This document shows positions 13,553 through 23,567 of a stretch of 64,000 nucleotides of DNA, in pieces. The notes below the pieces were generated by a model, which saw only the letters and a program-made list of their open reading frames with translations, was not told the DNA's origin and did not search any database. Source of the stretch: Sebastes aleutianus. Its lineage: Eukaryota; Chordata; Actinopteri; Perciformes; Sebastidae. The stretch is from assembly GCA_916700875.1 (NCBI GenBank), contig CAKAKS010000062.1, forward strand, positions 20,406,126 through 20,470,125, read 5' to 3'. How positions within the stretch are numbered: the stretch's first letter is position 1; every line of letters starts with the position of its first letter. A program made the position numbers and the translations under genes.

Positions 13553-13576
13553 GTCATGTGACTCCGATCACATGAC
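13553..13576. promoter_or_regulatory. Paired inverted E-boxes of M-box type
   Basis: gtcatgtgac (13553-13562) is followed four bases later by atcacatgac (13567-13576), its near-perfect reverse complement. Both contain CATGTG/CACATG cores in the TCATGTGA context preferred by MITF/TFE-family bHLH-ZIP factors. They lie just upstream of the candidate spliced transcript. The sequences are seen; binding and promoter function are inferred. Confidence 0.35.
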
Positions 13577-13599
13577 CCCTTGATGAGTCTTTTTGAACA

Positions 13600-15763
13600 C
13601 CTGTTCTCATTACACTTCACCCCATGATGGAGATTTGTTGAGTCGACACGTTTTAATTCAGAGTTGTTCGGATGTTTTCTGGATTGCCATCAAGGACTTC
13701 TTTTAAAGGTAAGTTCAGACAGTCATTGTTTGTATTTTTTATTTTTATTTGACTACTCTCCCTTTCCTTGAAGAGCACCTGATTTTTTTACACCAACATG
13801 ACCAACACTGAGTTTCTTGACCCAGTGCTACGCCCCTATTGTTCTCTTCATTACTCTGATTATGAGGTAAGTATTAACCTCTATAGTCATTGTTTTGTAC
13901 ATAAAAGTAATTAACCTCAAATAATAGACAATAATCTACTTATATGTAACAGAATTACAGAGTAGATGCTGTAATTGTGAATATGATTACTATCATTAAT
14001 GCACACGTTGGATTCAATGGAAACAAAAAAGAAGATAAATAGAAAGACTAAAAAACATTATAGATTTTTTTAGTGTTTAATTATATTCTGCTGCTGATTT
14101 TAGTTTCAGCTTTACATGTTGGATAAATTGTAATGTTTTAATTAGTGCGTTAAAAAATATACAGTATTGCCTACTCGTACATTGTGCCTTCTTATTTTAT
14201 TTTGGTAACCCACAGTACAATTATGTTGTAAATATCAAATCTGTGACATTATTCCAAAGAAGTCACTAAAGGTCATTCCCTTTTTGTGGTTACTTTATTG
14301 CATAAATATATTTTTATTGCAACTAGTAGTAGTAGTGATAATTTATTTCAGTCCTTATTAACAATTTTGCATAAGGAATGAAGATAATAAAGAATAGATA
14401 ACAATAAGACATTCAATTTAATAGCAAAAACAAAATTTTGACTGTAAAGGTGTAGGCCTATAGGCTTATTATACCTATATTTTACATAGCATATTCTAAT
14501 AGGCAACTCATTCACTGCAACGATAGAGTGTAATTACTCAAAATATACCTTTTGTAAAGCCGTAAAAAAGCAGTAAAAACTGCAGAATTATCAAGACAAT
14601 ACTTACTGCATGTACTGCGAAAATATTTACAATTACACAGCACTGACTACATAGAAAACACTGTCCTGTAAAATACAGAGACGTCAATATTGCTGCACTG
14701 ATGCTGCAAATTTGCACTTCAGGGTAAAATAAAAAAAAGCCAAAGAAAGATGAGAGGAGGAGACGGACGGTCGGAATAAATCAATTTTGTTTTTCAGCTT
14801 CAACAGTCACTTTATTTAGTCCTTTATTGAGTTTAAATTGACTGGTGGGAGACACTGTCAACATGTCCCTGTGGATAATGTCAAAATCTTTTAACACTGA
14901 ATGCACAAACTACAAGCAACAAGATGCAGTTTTTGCACGGTTCAGAATGCTTTAAACTTGATTTATCCCAGATTAAATCACCCTGTGCTTTCAGGGCAAA
15001 TGATCTGTCTCAGAGGTTCGTGGGCAGCCAGCATGACAACTAACATTTGACATGAATGGTGGCTTAAGGGCAGTTGGTATTTCCAGCCCACAGAAAGAAA
15101 AAAGCCTGATAGCACAGCAGAGAATAGACAGCACTGCCTTTTAGACTGGATGTGTTCACTCCTGTGTGGAATTGTTTTGTTAATCTGACGCCTCATGATG
15201 TGAAAAAAGGGCCAATGCAGCTGCAGCTTCCAGGAAGATGAAGTCTATTTTCTCTTCACAACAACAAAGAAAAACAATAAAATGTTATCTATTTCATGGG
15301 TCCCCTGAGAGCTGGATGCTCTGCTGCAGTCATGAGACACACTGTCATGCAACAGTAAAAAGGGATTAATGGTAGCAACACCAGGGCGTCGCCTTGTTGC
15401 CCTGTGACTGTGACAAGAAAATGTGGATTTCTCTTTTGTGGTCAGTGTAGTCTGAAGGAGGAAGAAGGTTCATAAATCATGCAGGCAAGTGACAAATCGA
15501 TCCCTCGCTCTGGCACGCTCACAGTGTGGACTTCACATTTTGTGTTTTTCCATGTGGGTCAATACAGACGTGGAGACAGAAAAGACTTTGACAGAACGTA
15601 TTGACGAGGAGTCTCTTCCTGTACTGTTATAATCCAAAATGTGACATTATAACTGAACCATTTCTGAGTGAGGTAACATCAGCGCCCTGGCTCTCTTCTA
15701 GTCATTAAAAAGAGCGTGATTGAAATGAGATGGTACATGATAGCAGCCTCTGGGGAAACTAAG
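13600..15763 (+). ncRNA. Candidate spliced transcript, unrecognised; lncRNA or small-peptide gene
   Basis: Splice-like signals in series: a donor ttttaaag/gtaagttc at 13708, an acceptor with a good pyrimidine tract ending ccttgaag at 13773, an exon 13774-13866 with ATG at 13798 and donor gtaagt, then an acceptor gctctcttctag at 15701 and a 62-base exon 15702-15763 with donor gtgagc. The ATG opens 23 codons (MTNTEFLDPVLRPYCSLHYS and three more); if joined straight to 15702 it ends after five more codons, giving a 28-residue peptide. I recognise no family. It could be a lncRNA, the first exons of a longer gene with other exons missed, or chance. Nothing in the human neighbourhood as I know it sits here. 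Confidence 0.22.
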
Positions 15764-15799
15764 GTGAGCGTAATATCATTTCATAAATGTTCCACTTGA

Positions 15800-17241
15800 G
15801 GTTTTCTCATTATCTTGCATTAACCTCTCCAGTCAACATGCCCGTGTGGAACTAGCAGATCATTTCCTCTGCCTAAACATCTCTGACCTTGTATGACCCA
15901 CATTGCCTTCACGACCACTCCCAAACTGGCTTATAGTAATGCAACAATTAAAAGAGATGACTTTTATTGGTGGATATAGAATGACAATCTAATGTTCCAG
16001 TAACAATTTACAAGCAATTTTCTTGAGATTGTGCAATGTACAATGTGTGCAGATCGTCATGGATGCCTGAAAACAGAACTGGTTCAGTTTATAGGACTGC
16101 GTTGATGTCTCTGGTGTCAGATTAGTGATATGAAAATTATAGGAATCAGTCGTATGCATTTCTAATAATGTGTGAATTGCTGGCACAATAGGGGATCTTT
16201 TCTCCTGAATATGTTTGTCTTAAATATTTGACTTTTATCTTCCATATTTTGTTGGCATCAAAAGTCATCAGGTACACTGAAGACAGTTTATTGCACGACA
16301 GTTGACAGTTTTGCCTGCTCCTGTTTGAATTTTAATTAAGTACGAATCAATTAGTATCTGTTAATCAGTGTTTTTCTTTCAAGGGAGATAAAAGATGATG
16401 TTTTGGTAAAGGAGGTTGCGCTTCAACAATGGGACTCACGGTGGAGTGCTTGACCCAAAAGTCCAATAAACGTAAAAATGTGACAGGGTAGCACATCCCA
16501 GATTCCAAGATAGTATTTCTACTTGATTAATTGGCTCACATCACAATAGACATACGCTTATGATTTTCGACACAGACTCTTCTTCAGAGTGTTTGAAGTA
16601 TACAGATTCAGTTCAGTAATATACACAAGGGCAGAGCTAACACACAGCTGGGAGTTGGATCCAATTATTTGGGAATCGATCACTTTTCTTTCTCGTGGCT
16701 CTAGATACAGGGACCAATCACACGCATTTAAATCCCTACAGTTAAATCTGATCCAAACCCCATTGAGCTCCACAAAACACTGTTCCTGACCATTATTGGT
16801 TCACTATTAAGACCATACACTAGATGGCAATAAGGGGACACTTGAATAAACCTCGTTCATTTTTAATTTTTACGGATGATCCTGTATCATCAAGTGGTAG
16901 TAAAAGACTTTATTTTAAATAAAATGCTAACAATTTTTCCTTGAAAAACGGTCCTTAAATCCTCCCACATGACAAAAAGTATTAAAAAAGCATACCACAT
17001 GTGTAACAAACAAATTACATAGTAACAGTTCATTCATTTGGCAGATTGTGTCAGTGGGTATCATAGGGTGTCAATGGGGATTATCATATAGTGACAATAT
17101 TACAGATATTTCTAGTGAATATTATTATTCTTTAGATGTATCAAACATTATATTAATAGGCATGTTAGCAGAAATCTGTGTTAATAATATACACTTTATC
17201 ATCACATATCCCTGAATCATGTAATGCATTACAATACACAG

Positions 17242-17275
<34 letters not shown>

Positions 17276-19080
17276 TACATTTGTGAATGTTTTGTCCACC
17301 TTTATTTACTTGCTACCTGACCCTGGTTTGTAGTGTTGCAGTTCCTCACTGTGACCACTGGAGGGCAGTGAACACTCGTGATTCTTTTTAGCTTGATTTA
17401 CTTTGCTCCAGTTGTTCATACCAGAGTCAAGGCAGACATGACATTTTAAAATAAATCATTTTTATGTACTGTGCACATATAATTATTTGTTTTTATTGTC
17501 CATGTCTCTTATGCTTATACTGTACCTGTACCACCAGACTATACAAACAATTTTGTCAACCATATTTATAACTCAATTGTAAAATCAGTGCACCTTTTTT
17601 AAAGATTGTTGTAACCGCAGATTAGTTACAGCCTATAGCACAGGGATCCCAAAGGTTACTGAGTTGTATACACATGGATATTTCCCTTAAAACAAAAAAA
17701 TCAAGGCCTGGCCATGAAACGTACTACGATGTAAATTAACTGAAAATCAGTAACTGGGTTTACTTTTTAAAGTGGATATGAGTTTTTCTTTCATCAAACT
17801 CACAAATTCACATTGGCTACAGATCACCACAAATTATTTTTAGGCACAGAAAGAAATCTTTAATTTGTTTACAAAACATGCAAACAAAAATCAAGTGAAC
17901 ACATTTATGGATATTAATACATAAAAGCCTGATATTCACAAAAAAAGTTGCATGTATGATACATAGTGTTGAGACACAAACACATGCATAAAGACTATAT
18001 CAACAAATTTCCCCTTTTCAATGAAACAAATAATGCTCATATTTTTGACTCATGTTGCACCCTGAAGAAACGGTTCAACTGTCGACTAATGAATAACTTC
18101 TGGGTTTTATTTTACAGCTTAGTAAAAACTATACCAGCTTCAACTCCAGCAGTGACTGTAACTGATTATATGATGACTTAATGCTATGACGTTTTACTAT
18201 ATAGAGTGCTCTATGTCTTTAATGTGTCACAAACAGAAAAAAAGTAGCACCTGAACCTGCAGAAACCATCTTTCATCTGAACATCATTTATCTCATATTT
18301 CAATTTCAACAGCCTGTACAGAAGGCAATATGTGGTTAGGAATGTCAATCACTCACTGTACAACATCTAACAGTGAATCTCAGCAAAGAACAAGTATAGT
18401 GTAACAAATCTCCAGATCAACAAACAGTATATCATCAATAATGTATCAATAAAACACCATCACCTATAAATCTTTTACAACATGTGAAATTCAGCATTTG
18501 TGTGATGCAATAATTAGGTTACATGAGTAGCTGCTGCCATTTCTGATTCAATCTGTGTATACATGTAGTGCACATGTAAATAAAATAGTAGCCAGTGTAT
18601 ATGATTAATAATTTAGCTATGCAGTGAGCACCATGAGTCTCTGATATCTTGTAACGCCGGACTGTTTAGGTATAAACTGAGATAAAAATGTTGATTGTCA
18701 GTAGTTTAAGAACTACATAATGTAGGTCGAAATATGACTGCTGATGTCAACAGCAGTAATTATGTGGATGAATAGTTTGACCATAATTCAAACTAATAAA
18801 ATGGGAATGACGAACAAAAACACTTTGCATCCTTCAATTTCTTAGCTGATAAAAGATCAGCATTTTTACTCATTTATAATTAGTATTTCAGCCAAAACAT
18901 GAAATATGGATGCTATATCAATACCAACAGTGCTCACTGTATATAAATATCCATACAATCATCCTGCCTTTTCTCATCATCACAAACCAACTCTTACTAC
19001 CTCAATCCTTCAGAATATCAAAATAGTTTTTAGCAAAACTAAGTTCCCTTTAACACACCTCTTCTCCCTGTTTCCTCCCT
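15800..19080. other. Intergenic plus probable NKIRAS2 3' UTR
   Basis: AT-rich, no coding signal. The part next to 19108 must include the 3' UTR of NKIRAS2 (minus strand), but several TTTATT strings make the poly(A) site unclear. Contains the TA microsatellite at 17243-17274. Confidence 0.35.
17243..17274. repeat. (TA)n microsatellite
   Basis: About sixteen TA units. Confidence 0.9.
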
Positions 19081-19108
19081 CTTGAACATGACAACAGTGT
19101 CCGGTCAT

Positions 19109-20476
19109 TCAGCTGTCTGTAGAGCCACTGCCCTTGTTCTTATTGCGACTGAGAGGGAAAGTGGACTTGCTCTGTGGCTGGGTCATCTTGCTGGCCAAGT
19201 AGACAAAGGGTTCGATCAGTGTGCGCCGCTCCACCACCGACACCTCCCACAGACGCACCTTCTCGTTCTTCGCCCAGTTCTGGGCCATGTTAGAGTCAAC
19301 TCTCCTCTCATCCTGCTTGTCCAGCTTGTTACCCAGCACAACGATGGTCACCTGTGGATCAGGGTCATCACGTCAGTGTCATCTCTAGCACACATCCGCA
19401 ACAATATTAGCAAAAGCATCAACTGTGTCAGGTTGTCTGTTGGGACTTAAAGAGAATCAGTACGAAACAACATTCAAATTAACAATGTATAGATCTCATT
19501 CCAATACACAGGGCCTTGGAATTGGAGAAATCGGTTTGGGGTTCTCTAATTAGTCCCCTCCAAATTAACCCAGCTCTATTAAAGTAGCATCAAATTAACC
19601 ACCCCGAGCATTTAAGTGAGTTCAGTCCTCACCTCTTTCTTGTCTCTGTGACGGTCGATGTCCTTCTTGAGGGCCTCCATCCGCTTAAAGGACTCTTTGC
19701 TGTCGATGCTGTAGACGAGTACAAAGCCATCTGCAAAAGTGTAGTAATGTCGAGGAAACTCCATCCCATCCCGGAGTCCGCGGGTGTCATAGAAGCGCAC
19801 CTGCTCTCGTGTGCCACGGTCAGTTTCTATGGAGCCGATGTAGATATCCTCCAGGGTCTCCATGGGCTCTGAGCCTAACCGTGGATAAACAAAAACAGAC
19901 ACGTATGGTGTGATATACTGTATAAGTATTATAGCAATACACTTTGTATGACAGGGTGCCAGTAGAAAAAAACATGCAGGAAATCGGTTCAACATTACAT
20001 AAGTCTTTTAGTTTTAGAAAATAATTACTGAGTGCATGTGTTATTAGATAACCTTGAATGTACTAGTATATCAGGAAAAATAAATGTCTATCAAACTGAA
20101 CATTTAATTCAGAATCACAATAAGGATTATTGCAAAGTAGGTTATTCACTTCCAAGGAATTTGCCTTGGTGAAGATGTAAACATACAGGCAAAAGTCAAG
20201 AACATAAATATAGAATAGAAAATATAGAATAGAAATGTGTAATGCCACTAATTACACCGAGAATAACCAACCTGCAACATACTCTTGACAATCACTGTAC
20301 AATGCATCAAAGGTAGGTAAATAGTGTAATTTGAACTAATAAATATAGTAAAATTGTAATTTTTATAAGGCAAAAAGTATACCTGCAACATGATTGGCAT
20401 ACAGTAGTTGTTCCAGTACAGCTGTTTTACCAACTGCAGCCTGGCCACACACAACCACCTTACAGCTTTTACCCAT
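19109..20476 (-). CDS. nkiras2: NF-kappa-B inhibitor-interacting Ras-like protein 2 (kappaB-Ras2)
   Basis: Three coding exons on the minus strand: 20476-20383 (ATG 20474-20476), 19874-19633 and 19351-19109 (TGA), 192 residues, close to the 191 of human NKIRAS2. The exon-1 acceptor (after 20500) leaves a short 5' UTR; a non-coding first exon is likely at 21851-21890. The protein is an atypical small GTPase that binds the PEST region of I-kappa-B alpha/beta in the cytoplasm, slows its degradation and so dampens NF-kB. Visible motifs: P-loop GQAAVGKT (11-18), DTRGLRDG in place of the DTAGQ of canonical Ras, and an intact NKLD guanine-specificity motif. There is no C-terminal CAAX box; the tail ends GSGSTDS, as expected for kappaB-Ras. 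The conserved TQPQSKS(A/T)FPLSR tail supports paralogue 2. Convergent with ZNF385C, divergent from DNAJC7. Confidence 0.95.
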
Positions 20477-20585
20477 GACTCACTCTCAGGTCAGAAAATC
20501 CTGTTTTTCGGAGAGAAGATACACAGATAGAAAACTGTCAAAAAACACACTTTATTAACGTTGCAATGTCAGTGCATAGCATCAT

Positions 20586-20660
20586 AGAATAAAATAGAAT
20601 AGAATAGAAAGCTTTATTGTCATTGTATTAAATACAACGAGATTCACAGTTGCCACTTCT
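20586..20660. repeat. Retroposon 3'-tail-like repeat
   Basis: A short (AATAG)n run followed by aagctttattgtcattgtat and an acaacgagattcac string, a common tail of fish non-LTR elements. Located in the 5' intron of NKIRAS2, next to the 56-bp minisatellite. Confidence 0.45.
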
Positions 20661-20804
20661 GATCAGTGCTTTAAAACAAGACTAAACGAGGCAGATAAAA
20701 CATATAACAGGTAAAACACACACAGTTATAAAGCAAATAAAACAGGTAAAGTAGATGAAATAAATACATTTAAACAGAAGTGTTACACTAGAAGTATAAA
20801 ACAT

Positions 20805-21448
20805 AAAAATAGATGTAATGTAAACAGAGGTAATTGCACATTTAAAATAGGTAGGGTAGATGTAATAAATAAAATGTAAACAAAAGTAATTGCACTTTTA
20901 AAATAGGTAGGGTAGATGTAATAAATAAAATGTAAACAAAGGTAATTGCACTTTTAAAATAGGTAGGGTAAATGTAATAAATAAAATGTAAACAGAAGTA
21001 ATTGCACTTTTAAAATAGGTAGGGTAAATGTAATAAATGAAATGTAAACAGAAGTAATTGCACTTTTAAAATAGGTAGGGTAAATGTAATAAATAAAATG
21101 TAAACAAAGGTAATTGCACATTTAAAATAGGTAGGGTAAATGTAATAAATAAAATGTAAACAGAAGTAATTGCACTTTTAAAATAGGTAGGGTAAATGTA
21201 ATAAATAAAATGTAAACAAAAGTAATTGCACTTTTAAAATAGGTAGAGTAAATGTAATAAATGAAATGTAAACAGAAGTAATTGCACTTTTAAAATAGGT
21301 AGGGTAAATGTAATAAATAAAATGTAAACAAAAGTAATTGCACTTTTAAAATAGGTAGAGTAAATGTAATAAATGAAATGTAAACAGAGGTAGTTGCACT
21401 TTTAAAATAGGTAGAGTAAATGTAATAAATGAAATGTAAACAGAGGTA
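20805..21448. repeat. Minisatellite, 56-bp unit, about 11.5 copies
   Basis: A unit containing aaaataggtagggtaaatg, taataaataaaatgtaaac and agaagtaattgcactttt repeats with a constant 56-base period (for example aaataggtag at 20901 and 20957). Copies differ by a few substitutions (agggta/agagta, aaataaa/aaatgaa, acaaa/acaga) and the last two or three copies share variants, indicating recent local unit duplication. Sits in the 5' intron of NKIRAS2. Confidence 0.92.
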
Positions 21449-21850
21449 CACTTGAGGTTATTATATTGCATCAAGGATATATTGCACTATTACACGATTA
21501 TATCATTGTACTACACATGGGTTTGGGGGATAACATCACTGCTACAATATGTTACAAACAATGTATAACTTAGAGCGAATAAAGGTATTAAACATGTTTA
21601 CATCACAGAAACACAGAAACGTTATCTAGCTGATTAACTAACATGTCTCCATAGAGAGTTAGCTTAGCATTAGCTATCTGTGAGATAAAGAGCCACGACA
21701 TCACATAACACGTCTCTAATGTTAGATAACAGAAACTGACTAGTAGAAGTCGTGTCTTCTAACATGTACACGCTGATATTAGCTACCTGCAGAGAGATAT
21801 TTATTAGTTTATTAGTATAATTCTTACTTGCTGCCAAACTGCTCTTCTTA

Positions 21851-21890
21851 CCTAGCGGTCTCTACTTCCTGTTTACAGTGAGTACGTCAC
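21851..21890 (-). promoter_or_regulatory. NKIRAS2 non-coding first exon and promoter
   Basis: On the minus strand a donor /gtaaga follows gaccgctag (exon edge at 21851), in the expected place for a 5' UTR exon splicing to the acceptor after 20500. The putative exon contains caggaagtag, an ETS-type GGAA core, and its 5' side carries tacgtcac, a half-CRE-like sequence. Typical of a TATA-less housekeeping promoter. No transcript evidence available. Confidence 0.45.
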
Positions 21891-21904
21891 GGACTGCAGT
21901 TATG
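21882..21904. repeat. Left copy of a 23-bp direct repeat flanking the inserted block
   Basis: Starts gtacgtcacgg and ends gcagttatg. Identical over 23 bases to 23514-23536. The left copy adjoins NKIRAS2 and the right copy adjoins DNAJC7; the 1.6 kb between them is transposon-derived. Confidence 0.9.
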
Positions 21905-23513
21905 TGTCGGTCGCGAACGAGTCGGGTCATTGAGCCGGCTCTTTTAAGTGAACGATAAGAGCCGGCTCCCGTCCGAGAGCCGTTTTTTTTTTTTTTTTTT
22001 TTTTTCTTGAATTAATTCAAGGCAGAATGATAGGGCGATCTTCTCTGCGCCACGGGCACTCCATGCACTGACTGTGACTGAATGTTGTGTTAATGACGTC
22101 CATGCGACCAATCAGGTGATGACAGACGAGGATCATACCATCAAGCAGGGAGGGGCGGGGCAGCGCGGCGCGCTGATGGTCTACAGGTACAGAGCAGGAG
22201 GGAGAGGAGGAGAGAAAGAGAGAGAGGAGGAGTGCGGTGCGCGAATAGCAGACAAGATGAGTGACAGTCGGAAACGAAGCAGCATGTAAAATTATGATAT
22301 TCTGGAAATGTTATAGTCAGCTAAAGTTAAAAGTTATGTTACATTTGCACTATCTGTTTATATCATGTTTATTTTTGTTTATAGCTTATTTTGTAAATTG
22401 TACATTTTTATTCTTATTTTATTCTAACGTTTTATCTATTTCTTTGTTATTATACTGTCTGACTTGCACCAACAAAACCAAAGAAAATTCCTAGTGTATA
22501 CCTCTTACACCTGGCAATAAACACCTTTTTGATTCTGATTCTGATTCTGATTCTGACTGTAGTTAGTGAGGTTTACATGATGTCAGCAAACGTAGCATTG
22601 ACAGTGATTTGTGGAGATATAGCCACCTGTGATTGGCAGAGGCTTTAGTAGGGAGGGTTGTTGTTGTTCCTGTTAGTTTTGTGGGTTGTGTGAGAGACGA
22701 GAAGCGGGAGATGTCGAAGTGAGTTGCTAATGCAGAAAGCACGCTATAAAGGAGATAGCTTTGTTGTTTTGGTGTTGGTTACGGCCCACAGTAACCTGTG
22801 TTCAAGCTGAGGAATAAAGTACCAGTGAAACGAGTTCCTGCCTCATAGCTTAATTGACCAGGGATGCTACAGTATAATTATATTTAATAATTTAAGTGAT
22901 ATATGTGCACACATACTAATCATCAACTTCATTAGGCTCATCATTCCAAAAGTCCGTACTGTGTTTGGTCATAACTCCTTTCATTTTGCTGCTGCAAATG
23001 ACTGGAACTCACTACAAAACACGCTCAAACTAACAGCTCTCACCTCTCTCAACATGTTCAAACAAAAGCTGCAACAAGTCATAGTTGACTGCTGTACTTG
23101 CTGACCAGCCCTCACTTCTCTCTCTCTCTTCCATTTTTACAAAGAACATCCAGTAATCCGCCTTTTTTTGTACATAGTGTTCATTAATTTACCTATGCTG
23201 TTTTTAGCCATTTTCTCATGTGTTTGTCATACTGTATTGTATTTGTGCTGTTTGTGTCACTTGTGTGGACTGTGCTACTGCCTCTTGGCCAGGTCATCAT
23301 TGTAAATGAGAATTGGTTCTCAATTGATTTTACCTGGTTAAATAAAGGTCAAATAAATAAAAAAATAAAAATCATAGGTCAAAACAGCGCTAAATTTAGT
23401 TGAATTATAAAAGGCAGAAGTTGTAAAAAACGAAGAGCCGGCTCTTCTTTGGTTGAGCTGAGCTCAAATGATCTGGCTCACCAAAAAGAGCCGTAACTCC
23501 CATCACTACAGCT
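21905..23513. mobile_element. Transposon block inserted between NKIRAS2 and DNAJC7
   Basis: The right part (about 23430-23510) has gagccggctcttctttgg and ends gagccgtaactcccatcac, the terminus of a common fish hAT group. The left part has agccggctctt strings and a T-run (21983-22005). About 22070-22290 is GC-rich with a short open frame starting MSDSRKRSS. About 22503-22555 ends in a (GATTCT)n tail like a retroposon 3' end, and 22918-23370 is a LINE 3' end. At least two insertions are therefore stacked. The 23-bp flanking repeats are longer than an hAT target duplication, so how the block arrived is unresolved. Confidence 0.7.
22918..23104 (+). pseudogene. LINE ORF2 C-terminal remnant
   Basis: An open frame of about 60 codons to TGA (23102-23104) contains PKVRTVFGHNSFHF, then NDWNSLQNTLKL and SLNMFKQKL, the WNSL...F+..L pattern at the C terminus of many non-LTR retrotransposon reverse transcriptases. 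It is followed by an untranslated tail with aatgagaattggttctcaat and ttacctggttaaataaagg ending in an A-rich run near 23365, as in fish LINE 3' ends. 5'-truncated and non-functional. Confidence 0.65.
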
Positions 23514-23567
23514 GTACGTCACGGACTGCAGTTATGAGGCCACGCCCCCTCCCTCATTGACGGCAAA
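23514..23567 (+). promoter_or_regulatory. DNAJC7 promoter-proximal region and 5' UTR
   Basis: The right 23-bp repeat copy (23514-23536, with tacgtcac) is followed by ccacgccccctccctc, a GC/CACC-box-like stretch, and then the ATG in good context (caaaATGG) at 23568. No TATA box. The short distance to the ATG suggests a very short 5' UTR or a start inside or left of the repeat. Confidence 0.5.
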
